Below are positions 1 through 7,933 of a DNA stretch of 25,041 nt, in pieces. This DNA is from an uncultured Fretibacterium sp. GTDB lineage: Bacteria > Synergistota > Synergistia > Synergistales > Aminobacteriaceae. Where the stretch lies: assembly GCA_937892105.1 (NCBI GenBank), contig CALAUZ010000255.1, forward strand, positions 1 to 25,041, in the 5' to 3' direction. The notes below the pieces were generated by a model that did no database searches, was not told the origin of the DNA, and saw only the letters and a program-made list of their open reading frames with translations. The first letter of the stretch is position 1. Every line of letters begins with the position of its first letter. Made by a program: the position numbers and the translations under genes.

Positions 1-93
1 GTCCGTGTGTGTGTGAGTGTGTGAGTGTGAGTGTCCGTGTGTGTGTGAGTGTGTGTGTGAGTGTGTCCGTGTGTGTGTGTCCGTGAATGTGCC
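1..93. repeat. Low-complexity GT/GA/CC tract, left part
   Basis: The sequence is built of GT dinucleotides with GA and CC dinucleotides scattered through it, so G falls at nearly every second base. It ends at about base 93. Bases 1-55 match 24987-25041 exactly, so on a circular molecule this tract continues from the right end of the window. Translations through it (runs of Cys, Glu and Val) are products of the repeat and not a gene. Confidence 0.9.
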
Positions 94-120
94 GGGAAGA
101 GCGTGGCGGCTAATATCTGA

Positions 121-180
121 TATGGTATTGTCGCTTGTGCCAAATTTGTGCCATTGTAAACCTACGACAAGGCCACTGGT
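121..180. other. Candidate replication origin downstream of rep
   Basis: Two direct repeats TTGTGCCA lie at 135-142 and 146-153, 11 bp apart (about one helical turn). They are flanked by an inverted pair, TTGTCG at 128-133 and CGACAA at 165-170. The segment lies directly after the rep stop codon. In ColE2-type plasmids the origin bound by Rep lies just downstream of rep, so position and repeat structure both fit. The exact ColE2 origin sequence was not recognised, so this rests on placement and symmetry only. Confidence 0.45.
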
Positions 181-1314
181 TTACAATAGCCTATTGTTTC
201 GATACCATGTTCGACGTGATATTCCTTCTGCTTCCCACGGCTTACTTACGCTAAGCGGATGGGTATGTCCTTCTTCCTGACGGCGATAATACGTCCTAAG
301 AGAAACGCCCTCAGTCTCTACAAGCCTCTGCTTTCCCTCTGAACCTCTATATTCCTCTGGAAGGATTATTTCGCGCTGCGGCACTAGCAGCTCATTCCAT
401 CTCTGGCATGTACGCTGCGATACACCCAGTACGTCAGATACCTCTAGCGTAGTCATCCCCGCCTTCAGTAAACTCAATCCCTCATCCTTCTTGCTTTCTT
501 TGTCCCAACGAAGGCTCACATTAGCACTCTGCCACTGACTGAAACTAGCGGGCTTCATTCGCTTCCAAACCCAACGCGAGATGCTCTTCGCTATTCCACA
601 TAGCTCTCGTTTGTCCAATGGCGAAGAGAATTTCGCGTTCTCTTCCTGACAACGATACTTCACCGCGTTAACCCAGTTAGTGTAGTGCTCTTCTCGTGAA
701 CCCCAGTGTCTACGTATCTCTCGATATGCCCAGACCCTTACGTTCTCGAATATTGCACAGTTCCTACCCAATCCGACTACCTCCTCTCTTGGCTTCTTCA
801 ATGTCTTTTCAGAAAGGTCTACCCACTCTGATAAATAGCCTAAAGTATATAACAAATTTCCCGTTTGGAACACTAGCCATTCACTGCTCCACGGATTTTT
901 CGAGATTAGACCGCTGTACATCGGGTCGGCTCCTAGCTTACGCCTCATCCCTGCCTCTATCGCTGCTAGCCACTTCAATGGCTTTAAATGCGACGCACTC
1001 GTCGTGTAGACCGGATACATTAGAGCGTAAATTAAATGCGCATGTCCGTTCTTCTCATTCCCCACACACCATATCGGCTGGGGGAGACTCACATCTTCCG
1101 CTACATACGCCCATGTCCTATAGTCCAAGTCGAACGTCAAGAATACTCTCTGATGCGGCGGGTTCAACTGGATGTACTTCTTCGTCAATGCTGTCGCTCG
1201 CGGCCGGATTCGTAATCCTGTCTTCAGCTCATCCGAACAGTACGGCTTTGGCGGTAATTCTTCCTGCAAAGTTGTCGCATCTTCAATTTCTCGGTAATAC
1301 TCGTCTTCATTCAT
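181..1314 (-). CDS. rep: ColE2-type plasmid replication initiator
   Basis: This is probably the protein that primes and starts replication of the plasmid. The order fits the replicase family. A replicase domain spans about residues 45-160 and includes FLTFDLD near 58-64 and the segment NGHAHLIYALMYPV near 89-102. A PriCT-like segment with GLGRN lies at 181-185. The tail is DNA-binding. Near residues 280-305 there is a helix-turn-helix ending LGVSQRTCQR. The same G-[VI]-S-x-R-T-x-x-R pattern recurs at about 335-344 and 363-372. ATG at 1314 gives 377 residues; an upstream TTG in frame at 1359 is less likely. The gene ends directly at the origin-like repeats and is the only replication gene in the window. 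A likely antisense RNA lies over its leader. Confidence 0.85.
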   Translation of the reverse strand: MNEDEYYREIEDATTLQEELPPKPYCSDELKTGLRIRPRATALTKKYIQLNPPHQRVFLTFDLDYRTWAYVAEDVSLPQPIWCVGNEKNGHAHLIYALMYPVYTTSASHLKPLKWLAAIEAGMRRKLGADPMYSGLISKNPWSSEWLVFQTGNLLYTLGYLSEWVDLSEKTLKKPREEVVGLGRNCAIFENVRVWAYREIRRHWGSREEHYTNWVNAVKYRCQEENAKFSSPLDKRELCGIAKSISRWVWKRMKPASFSQWQSANVSLRWDKESKKDEGLSLLKAGMTTLEVSDVLGVSQRTCQRWNELLVPQREIILPEEYRGSEGKQRLVETEGVSLRTYYRRQEEGHTHPLSVSKPWEAEGISRRTWYRNNRLL

Positions 1315-1370
1315 GGCTCTCTTTCCTTTCTGCTGGCTTACCTTGAGAGCCTTTCTCAATTTTTGCTGTG

Positions 1371-1494
1371 TCTACAACTCGCCTAAATTGTGATAGAATA
1401 GTCTTAACTTTCTAGGTGAGGTGTCTCACTCATTGAGGCCCTCAAGATTTCTTAAAAGGTCTGAAAGACTCTTACATTTCAGGCCTTTCTTTTT
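1371..1494 (+). ncRNA. Candidate antisense RNA controlling rep
   Basis: A plus-strand promoter-like pair, TCTACA at 1371-1376 and TAGAAT at 1394-1399 with a 17-base spacer, is followed about 55 bases later by a strong intrinsic terminator. That would give an RNA of roughly 90 nt running opposite to the rep leader. ColE2-type plasmids control Rep synthesis with a short antisense RNA (RNAI) against the rep leader, so the location fits. Neither transcript end is proven. Confidence 0.5.
1455..1494 (+). terminator. Intrinsic terminator of the rep-leader antisense RNA
   Basis: A 12-bp stem (1455-1466 with 1477-1488, one G-U pair) has a 10-base loop and is followed by TTTTT at 1490-1494. The hairpin would also form in the rep leader on the other strand. 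Confidence 0.75.
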
Positions 1495-1499
1495 ACCTC

Positions 1500-2390
1500 G
1501 ATTTCATGTGTTTAATTCTATCATGTTCTCTCACTTCTCTCTTCCGTGAAACTTGCAAGCACATACACTCCTAATAGCTGACGCGAATATCCTGAGCTTG
1601 TGCCGTCCTCAAACTTTAAGAACTAGTAGGAGGAGAAGTATCTAGATAGCAAAGTAGTGCATTTTTGTACTATCGAGTACCATTAATAATAGACTTGACA
1701 ATAACTCTTTTGTGTAAGATACCATCACATATAGTATATTTTAGTGGGTCAGTGGGTGGGGAGTGCAAGTGTCTGAGACGTGCTACGCTACCAAAGCAAT
1801 AACATGATTTACTGAGTAAACGCCCAGCTACAGGTGGCTAGCCGGAAAGTTAAGCCTTCGGACTGTCTGGCAAACCTTAGTAGCTTATGCTAACGAGAAC
1901 ATAAGGAACGCAGAGCGCACTATAAATTCAGAACATAAAGAACAATACCGCCCCTGTTCCGATATCCAAGAGAGTATCAGTAGCCAGAACAGCGATGAAT
2001 TAGGACAATACACACTACGATGCTGAACCTCTAAATGCGCATAAAGGCAGGGAGCATAGGAAGTTTGATTTTATGTTTCCACCTGCAAAACAGGCTTCGT
2101 TATTCTCACAGATGTGCCAAATTCGCCACTACGGTATAGCTCCAAAAGAAACACAACTTTACTTGTCGGGATACCTTCACTCAAAACAAGCATAGCTCAC
2201 ATAATGTGCTACGCTGCGGAGAAATGAATATATTCCCCTAACTTCAGTTCGGTAGTGTCTAACATTTACAGGGAAGTCAAAACGCAAAATTGTTATACTA
2301 TCTTGTGCCTTATTATACACATAGCTTTAGCTAGAGGTTTTACGGCAAGGTTCGATAACTTTGTCCTCAGAATTAATATAATTATGACCA
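1500..2390. other. Noncoding region with IS605-like hairpin sequences
   Basis: No convincing gene was seen on either strand. A short hairpin with stem TAGCT/AGCTA lies in 2317-2338, and a closely similar 22-base block occurs at 20966-20987 (3 differences, two of them in the loop). A segment with AAAGGCAGGGA followed by GGAAGTTTG near 2043-2065 resembles 20692-20720. A minus-strand TAGAAT (1519-1514) is a possible -10 box for rep, but no good -35 was found. A TTGACA at 1695-1700 has no well-spaced -10. The region probably holds remains of IS200/IS605-type insertions. Confidence 0.5.
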
Positions 2391-2393
2391 ATA

Positions 2394-2402
2394 TGCTACA
2401 AT
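2394..2402 (+). promoter_or_regulatory. Possible extended -10 promoter for alpha-galactosidase
   Basis: TGCTACAAT is an extended -10 element (TGn plus TACAAT). No clear -35 is seen, as is common for extended -10 promoters. It would leave a leader of roughly 190 nt before the start codon. Confidence 0.4.
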
Positions 2403-2597
2403 AAGCATCATCATTAATGTAGCTGTGGATAAAATAAAGGTATTTCGATTATTTGCAGCCTTTAATCAAAGAAATCTATTGGAATTTCCTACTAATCCAG
2501 ACTACGTCATCTTTATTTCCACTACATTTTCCAATTTTCCTATGATTAATGAACAGTTACTATCTCTATTTTTTAACATCATAGAAAGGATTTTATC

Positions 2598-4793
2598 ATG
2601 GCTATCGTCTTTAATGAAAAAAAGAAAACTTTTTCCCTACATACCGCTAAATCTACTTATCAGCTCAAAATTGGGAACCTTAATTATGTTAATCATTTGT
2701 ATTATGGCGCTACCATTCATGATGAAGACCTCGTTTTCCTCATCCGTCGATATGACAGAGGCTTCTCAGGTAATCCTTATGATTCACTAAAGGAAAGAAC
2801 GTTTTCTCTCGATGCTCAGCCTCAGGAATTTACCACTCAGCAGCAGGGCGATTTCAGAATAAATTCTATTGAAGTCCAAAATTCGGACGGTAGCTTCTCC
2901 TTCAATGGACGGTATGTCTCTCACAAATTATACAAAGGGCCGTTCACTCTTAATGGATTACCTACCGCTTTCGCTACTGAGAAAGATACTGTCGATACTC
3001 TGGAGCTGCTCATTGAGGACGCTATCTCTAAAGTTCAGGTTACTCTGCTTTACTCCGTCTTTGAAGAAGCTGATATTATCATGCGCGCCGCTAGAGTTCA
3101 CAACGCTAGTAATGAGATTATTCAGCTTAAACGCATAATGTCCCTTAACATGGATTATATGAACGGCAGCAATCTCGATTTACTCTCATTGCCAGGTCGG
3201 TATGGCCAAGAACGACAGGTTGAACGTCAGCCTCTTACTCATCACGTCCACAAAATTCGCAGCGGTAGAGGCATTTCTTCTCATCAACAAAATCCTTTTA
3301 TCGCTCTAGTTGACAGAACTACTACTGAGGATTACGGCTCTTGCTATGGCTTCGCTCTCATGTATTCTGGCAGCTTCCTCGCTGAAGTCGAGTTAGACCA
3401 GTACGATCAAGCTCGACTCGTTATGGGCATTAATGACAGACTCTTCAGCTATGCTGTCCATCCAGGTGAAGATTTTGATACTCCCGCCGTCCTCATGACT
3501 TATACTCACAGAGGACTGACTCAGATGAGCCATAATTATCATAACTTCTTCAGGAACAATCTGAATAACAGTAAATTCATTAAGAATGTTAAACGGCCTG
3601 TCCTGATTAACACTTGGGAAGCGGCATTCTTTAAGTTCGATGATGTCAAGCTCGTCGAAATCGCTAAAGCCGCTAAAGGTATGGGCGTTGAAATGATCGT
3701 CATGGATGATGGTTGGTATGGTAAGCGCGATGATGACAATTCAGGGCTGGGAGACTGGTACGTGAACGAGAATAAGATTAAGTGCGGCCTAAATTCACTC
3801 GTCAAACAAATTAATGACCTCGGTATGAAGTTCGGTATCTGGTTTGAACCGGAAATGGTCTCTGAAGACTCGGATCTGTTCCGTGCTCATCCTGATTGGG
3901 CTATGGAGATCCCTGGTAGAAGAGCCGTCAGAAGCCGTAATGAACTCGCTCTCGATGTCGGCAGAAAAGAAGTTCAGGATTACCTCATTGAGAGTATCAA
4001 TAAGATCCTCGACAGCGCAAATATCTATTACGTCAAATGGGACATTAACCGAGCTATCACTGATTTATGGTCTAATGCTTTACCAGCAGAGCAGCAAGGG
4101 GAAGTGTCGCACCGTTATGTTCTTGGCCTCTATAGAGTCATGGACGGCATCATTAAGACCCATCCTGACATTATGTTTGAGGGCTGTGCTGGCGGAGGTG
4201 GTCGCTTTGATCCCGCTATGCTTACTTACTTCGTTCAGTATTGGAGTTCGGATAACACTAAACCTTTAGATAACCTGAAACTTCATTACGGCTCGTCCTT
4301 CCTATACCCAGTTTGCAGTATGGGTGCTCATGTCTCGGAAGCTAGCCCTATGATTCCCTTTGAGACTAAGGCCGCTATCGCTATGTGCGGCACTTTCGGC
4401 TATGAGCTTGACGCTACAAAGATGAAGGAGAAAGAAATTCAGGCCTGTAAGAAAATGAGTGAGCTTTACCACAAGTACTATGATCTCAATTTCTTCGGCG
4501 ATTACTACAGGCTGACTAATCCCTTTGAGAATGTCAACCTCGTCGCTTGGGAAAGTGTCGCTAAAAACAAAAAAGAAGCTTTACTCACTGTCATCACCGT
4601 TAACTTAACTGTCAATGGCCCGCAGGAATACATTAAGTGTAAAGGGCTGGAACCTAACAGGCATTACAGAATTGAAGGTGACGGAAATGGTGAGGTCGCT
4701 ACTGGTATGGCTCTCATGCATGCTGGGATTCCTATTCCCCGTGAAATCCCTGAATACACCCCATTCATATACCATCTTGTTGCGGTCGATTAA
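2598..4793 (+). CDS. GH36 alpha-galactosidase
   Basis: The enzyme removes terminal alpha-galactosyl groups from sugars such as melibiose, raffinose or galactinol. It has 731 residues, the usual length for bacterial GH36. The order is an N-terminal beta-sandwich, a catalytic TIM barrel from about residue 330, and a C-terminal beta domain. MDDGWYG is in the barrel. YVKWDINR carries the nucleophile Asp482 and WSSDN the acid/base Asp552, followed by YPVCSMGAHVS. There is no signal peptide, so it works in the cytoplasm on imported galactosides. The ATG has GAAAGGA upstream at good spacing. It stands alone on the plus strand, with a hairpin terminator about 50 bp after it, and looks intact. With inositol genes on the same plasmid, galactosyl-inositols are attractive substrates, but this is inference. 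Confidence 0.93.
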   Translation: MAIVFNEKKKTFSLHTAKSTYQLKIGNLNYVNHLYYGATIHDEDLVFLIRRYDRGFSGNPYDSLKERTFSLDAQPQEFTTQQQGDFRINSIEVQNSDGSFSFNGRYVSHKLYKGPFTLNGLPTAFATEKDTVDTLELLIEDAISKVQVTLLYSVFEEADIIMRAARVHNASNEIIQLKRIMSLNMDYMNGSNLDLLSLPGRYGQERQVERQPLTHHVHKIRSGRGISSHQQNPFIALVDRTTTEDYGSCYGFALMYSGSFLAEVELDQYDQARLVMGINDRLFSYAVHPGEDFDTPAVLMTYTHRGLTQMSHNYHNFFRNNLNNSKFIKNVKRPVLINTWEAAFFKFDDVKLVEIAKAAKGMGVEMIVMDDGWYGKRDDDNSGLGDWYVNENKIKCGLNSLVKQINDLGMKFGIWFEPEMVSEDSDLFRAHPDWAMEIPGRRAVRSRNELALDVGRKEVQDYLIESINKILDSANIYYVKWDINRAITDLWSNALPAEQQGEVSHRYVLGLYRVMDGIIKTHPDIMFEGCAGGGGRFDPAMLTYFVQYWSSDNTKPLDNLKLHYGSSFLYPVCSMGAHVSEASPMIPFETKAAIAMCGTFGYELDATKMKEKEIQACKKMSELYHKYYDLNFFGDYYRLTNPFENVNLVAWESVAKNKKEALLTVITVNLTVNGPQEYIKCKGLEPNRHYRIEGDGNGEVATGMALMHAGIPIPREIPEYTPFIYHLVAVD

Positions 4794-4845
4794 GGTTGTC
4801 GCTAATTAGAACCTAGACGCAATATCTAGCTGTCTAGCTGTCTAG

Positions 4846-4905
4846 CCTATTCCCACTTTCCTTTGATGCTAAGTGGGAAGTATTTTGGTGCGTAGAATAG
4901 GTTTT
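4846..4905 (+). terminator. Terminator with two overlapping hairpins after alpha-galactosidase
   Basis: TTCCCACTT (4850-4858) pairs perfectly with AAGTGGGAA (4871-4879). CCTATTC (4846-4852) pairs with GAATAGG (4895-4901), which is followed by TTTT. The two stems share 4850-4852, so pairing there must be split or exclusive. A short tandem repeat of TAGCTGTC lies just upstream at 4828-4845. Confidence 0.6.
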
Positions 4906-4925
4906 GCTCGGCCTTAAGTTGAGAG

Positions 4926-4934
4926 TGCTATAAT
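4926..4934 (+). promoter_or_regulatory. Extended -10 promoter upstream of iolA
   Basis: TGCTATAAT is a perfect -10 with the TGn extension; TTGCTC at 4904-4909 could act as a -35 (19-base spacer). It points at iolA but lies about 370 bp away, with the duplicated element in between. Confidence 0.5.
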
Positions 4935-4999
4935 CTCTACAAATTAGCAGAAAGGTAAAGTAACAGCCAGTAAAAAGTTATAACTTGCTATAAGGTCTC

Positions 5000-5291
5000 T
5001 CAATTTTATACATTAAGGAAGGAGGTAAACCGTTTACAGAAGATTTTAGTACTTTAGCTCTCATGTTTAGCTTACATATCGGGTAAAATTTTCTCTGCTT
5101 CTGAAGCAAGAACCAAGCTGGAAGCACATTCTACCGGTACGTTAGCAGGAAAGAAGCTACGCGCACTACGTAGCAAAGCCTCCGAAGCGTTATATCAAAC
5201 GTTAGTAACCAGTACCACCAGTGAACACAGACGCATTTAACGAGGAAGGGAGCAGAAAAGTTAATAGCTTTTTATCAGTCTTCTGTAACGG
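5000..5291 (+). repeat. Duplicated element, copy 1 (inverted relative to copy 2)
   Basis: This segment is a diverged, shorter version of the minus strand of 20165-20577. The clearest shared block is a perfect 27-base match (5154-5180 with 20298-20324). Shared stretches also occur near 5277-5291, 5246-5260 and 5018-5030. Near-inverted ends are visible: CCGTTTACAGAAGA at 5030-5043 against AGTCTTCTGTAACGG at 5277-5291. A 13-base palindrome GTAAACCGTTTAC is at 5025-5037. The block GCTACG/CGTAGC inside it can form a hairpin. It has no intact reading frame. It ends only 12 bases before the iolA start, so it forms the leader of iolA and may supply its ribosome site. It resembles a non-autonomous, MITE-like element or the remains of a duplicated gene. 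Confidence 0.65.
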
Positions 5292-5303
5292 AAGTAGTAC
5301 ACC

Positions 5304-6821
5304 ATGTCAATTGATCGAAAAGGTTATTGCGTTAATGGAGAATGGCTAGATTCAAGTGCTGAAAAGTTCATGACCGTTACTGACTCCAGTACGGGTGAAC
5401 CTATCGCTGAAGTCCCTTGCTGTACTCAGTCTGAAGTCGAACACGCTATCTCAGCCGCTGCTGAAGCTTTCATGAGTTGGTCTACTCTCTCCATCAGCAA
5501 AAGAGTCCAATATATGTTCAAGTGGAGAAATGTCCTCGTTGATCATGAAGAAGAACTCGCCGTACTATGCGCTAAAGAACTAGGCAAAAATCTTAATGAG
5601 GCTCGCGGTGATGTCAGAAAAGCTATTGAGCCTACTGAGCTTGCTTGTGCTCTCCCGTATACCGTTCAGGGTAAAGCCGCTATGCAGGTTACTACAGGTT
5701 TTGACACCGCTTCTTATCGTTTCCCGCTTGGCGTTGTCGCTGGAATTGTACCCATGAATTTCCCTGCTATGATACCTTGGGGATGGATGGTGCCTCTCGC
5801 TATCGCTTGTGGTAATACTGTCGTCCTTAAGGCTAGCAGTCAGACACCCTTAACCTCCATGAGAATTATTGACCTGTTTTACAAAGAAGGCGGATTCCCT
5901 AAAGGCGTTGTCAATCTTGTAACTTGCAGTAGAAAAGAGGCTGACCTCCTCCTCACTGACCCTAGAGTTAAAGCTGTTACTTTCGTGGGCACTACCGGAG
6001 TAGGCAAGCAGATCTATTCCGTCGCTGCGGCTCATGGCAAACGCGTTCAGGCTCAGTGTGAGGCTAAAAATCATGCTCTACTGCTTGAAGATGCTAACCT
6101 CGAAAGTGCTACTAGCGCAATCATTAATTCAACTTATGGCTGCGCTGGCATGAGATGCATGGCTCTTCCGGTTATCGTCGTTCAGGAAAGTATTGCTGAT
6201 AAGTTTGTCGCTCTCCTCAAGAAAAAAGCTATGGCTCTCAAAGTCGGCTGCGCTTACAAGGAAGATACTCAGCTTGGCCCGGTAGTCTCAGCTTCTCATC
6301 AGAAGAAAGTTTGCGACTGGATTCAGAAGGGCGTTGATGAAGGCGCTGAACTGGTGCTTGACGGTCGAGGCTATAAAGTTCCAGGCTATGAGAACGGTTT
6401 CTTTGTTGGACCGACTATCCTTGATAAGGTCAAGCCGGGTATGTCGGTTGGAGACTGTGAAATCTTCGGGCCGGTAACTGCTATCAAACGCGTCAAAGAT
6501 TTTGAGGAAGGTATCGCTATTATGAATGCTAACCCCTTCGCTAATGGCTCTTCCATTTTCACTCAGAGCGGCTATTATGCTCGCGAGTTCGCTATGAGAA
6601 CTGACGGCGGCATGGTCGGCATTAATGTTGGCATTCCTGTTCCGTCCGCTTACTTCCCGTTCTCCGGCAATAAAGACTCATTCTTTGGAGACCAGCATGT
6701 TCTTGGCCTGGACGGGGTGAGGTTCTACACTAGGGCTAAGACCGTAACTACTCATTGGTATGACGAAGAAAGCTCAAAGAAGCCTATGGATACATGGGAA
6801 GGTACTGTAGAAAGAGACTAA
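5304..6821 (+). CDS. iolA: Methylmalonate/malonate-semialdehyde dehydrogenase (acylating)
   Basis: The enzyme turns malonate semialdehyde into acetyl-CoA and CO2 using NAD+ and CoA, the last step of inositol breakdown. It has 505 residues, a little longer than the usual 485-490. The aldehyde dehydrogenase fold is clear: PMNFPAMIPWGWMVP and KASSQTPL near residues 150-180, FVGTTGVGKQIY near 227-238, the family's AKNH, and the catalytic Cys285 in GMRCMALPV. The GPVTAIKRV segment and the C-terminal tail also fit. The only ribosome-site candidate, GGAAG at 5290-5294, straddles the end of the duplicated element. The gene faces the minus-strand iol block and its last base is 81 bp from the end of iolG, so it is transcribed separately. 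It looks intact. Confidence 0.93.
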   Translation: MSIDRKGYCVNGEWLDSSAEKFMTVTDSSTGEPIAEVPCCTQSEVEHAISAAAEAFMSWSTLSISKRVQYMFKWRNVLVDHEEELAVLCAKELGKNLNEARGDVRKAIEPTELACALPYTVQGKAAMQVTTGFDTASYRFPLGVVAGIVPMNFPAMIPWGWMVPLAIACGNTVVLKASSQTPLTSMRIIDLFYKEGGFPKGVVNLVTCSRKEADLLLTDPRVKAVTFVGTTGVGKQIYSVAAAHGKRVQAQCEAKNHALLLEDANLESATSAIINSTYGCAGMRCMALPVIVVQESIADKFVALLKKKAMALKVGCAYKEDTQLGPVVSASHQKKVCDWIQKGVDEGAELVLDGRGYKVPGYENGFFVGPTILDKVKPGMSVGDCEIFGPVTAIKRVKDFEEGIAIMNANPFANGSSIFTQSGYYAREFAMRTDGGMVGINVGIPVPSAYFPFSGNKDSFFGDQHVLGLDGVRFYTRAKTVTTHWYDEESSKKPMDTWEGTVERD

Positions 6822-6848
6822 ACACCGCACAATAAAACATAACAATAT

Positions 6849-6879
6849 CGAGGCCAAGACCATTAGCGTCAAAGCCTCG
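6849..6879. terminator. Possible shared terminator between iolA and iolG
   Basis: CGAGGC (6849-6854) pairs with GCCTCG (6874-6879), with a small inner GAC/GTC pair. It lies between two converging genes. There is no strong T-run on either side, so confidence is limited. Confidence 0.4.
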
Positions 6880-6902
6880 TATATTATCTTCGGGGGCAAA
6901 GA

Positions 6903-7916
6903 TTACTTCATGACCTTAACGGGTACTCCGCCCTTCTCGCATGACTCTTTCGCTGCTATCGCTATTAGGACTGGCTGCAATCCGTCGAATGCTCCTACTA
7001 CTGTATCCTTATCATTCAGACATGAGTCAACAAAAGCACATTCCTCCGTGATGAACGCCTCATTGTACCGCTCCAAGAAAAACCATAACGGCTTCTCCTT
7101 CGTTACTGCGTCCTTCGTGTATAGCGTCGTGTTGTTAGGCGTCTCGTTGTCCGCTGTGATACATCCCTTAGAGCCGAATACCTCGATGCGCTGGTCATAT
7201 CCGTAGACTGCTTGACGGCTGTTGTCTATCACTCCTAACGCTCCGTTCGCAAACTTCAATGTGATTATGCACGTATCAACGTCTCCGGCTTCTCCTATCT
7301 CTGGATTCACTAGGCAGGCTCCGAATGCACTTACCTCCTCTACCTCAGAGCCGGAAAGATAACGCACCATGTCAAAATCATGTATCGTCATGTCTACGAA
7401 TATTCCGCCGGATACCTTCACATAGCTTAACGGGGGAGCTTCTGGGTCGCGGCTCGTTACTTTGACTATCTGGACATCTCCTATTCCCCCAGACTGCACT
7501 ACCTCGTGCACATGCTTGAAGTTTCGGTCAAAGCGGCGATTAAATCCTACCTGATACTTCACTCCGGCCTTCTTCACTTCCTCTAGCACTGCTCGTATCT
7601 TGTCGAGGTCGTGGTCAATCGGCTTCTCGCAGAATATATGCTTGCCGGCTTTGGCTGCCTCAATAGAGATAGGCGAATGCGTGTCCGTTGATGAGCATAT
7701 GAACACCGCATCAATGTTCGCATCTTTCAGTATGTCATGATAGTCGCTCGTGTATTTCGGTATGTTGAGCTTTTCCGCTAGTTCCTTCGCTGCTGGTTCA
7801 TAGACATCAGATACAGCCGCAAGACTCGCTCCAGGTACACGAGATACAAGATTGTTTGCGTGCAGCTTCCCTATACGTCCTGCTCCGATTATGCCTATTC
7901 GTAATTTCTTCTCCAT
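6903..7916 (-). CDS. iolG: myo-Inositol 2-dehydrogenase
   Basis: It oxidises myo-inositol to scyllo-inosose with NAD+, the first step of the pathway. It has 337 residues, typical of the family. The N-terminal Rossmann fold has GIIGAGRIG at 8-16. The Gfo/Idh/MocA signature CEKP gives catalytic Lys98, and VDMTIHDFDM gives Asp175 and His179, matching the Lys-Asp-His set of inositol dehydrogenases. It is the last gene of the block, 17 bp after iolD, with GGAGG ahead of the ATG. A second, diverged paralogue lies upstream at 11780-12799. This copy is the better candidate for the true IolG because of its overall sequence and its place beside iolD, but the two could be swapped or act on different inositol isomers. 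Confidence 0.85.
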   Translation of the reverse strand: MEKKLRIGIIGAGRIGKLHANNLVSRVPGASLAAVSDVYEPAAKELAEKLNIPKYTSDYHDILKDANIDAVFICSSTDTHSPISIEAAKAGKHIFCEKPIDHDLDKIRAVLEEVKKAGVKYQVGFNRRFDRNFKHVHEVVQSGGIGDVQIVKVTSRDPEAPPLSYVKVSGGIFVDMTIHDFDMVRYLSGSEVEEVSAFGACLVNPEIGEAGDVDTCIITLKFANGALGVIDNSRQAVYGYDQRIEVFGSKGCITADNETPNNTTLYTKDAVTKEKPLWFFLERYNEAFITEECAFVDSCLNDKDTVVGAFDGLQPVLIAIAAKESCEKGGVPVKVMK

Positions 7917-7933
7917 GCTGGTTCATCATCCTC

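Noticed and set aside
17..280. An 87-codon plus-strand reading frame rich in Cys, Glu and Val
   Set aside because: It is a translation of the GT/GA/CC tract running into the 3' end of rep on the other strand; no ribosome site or family likeness.
696..1346. A 216-codon plus-strand frame opposite rep
   Set aside because: It is antisense to the replicase domain and has no recognisable domain; long shadow frames are expected here.
1695..1725. A promoter with TTGACA at 1695-1700
   Set aside because: The nearest -10-like TAAGAT leaves only 14 bases between boxes, and no gene follows.
2425..2790. A 121-codon frame overlapping the start of the alpha-galactosidase
   Set aside because: It overlaps the well-supported GH36 gene in another frame and lacks a ribosome site.
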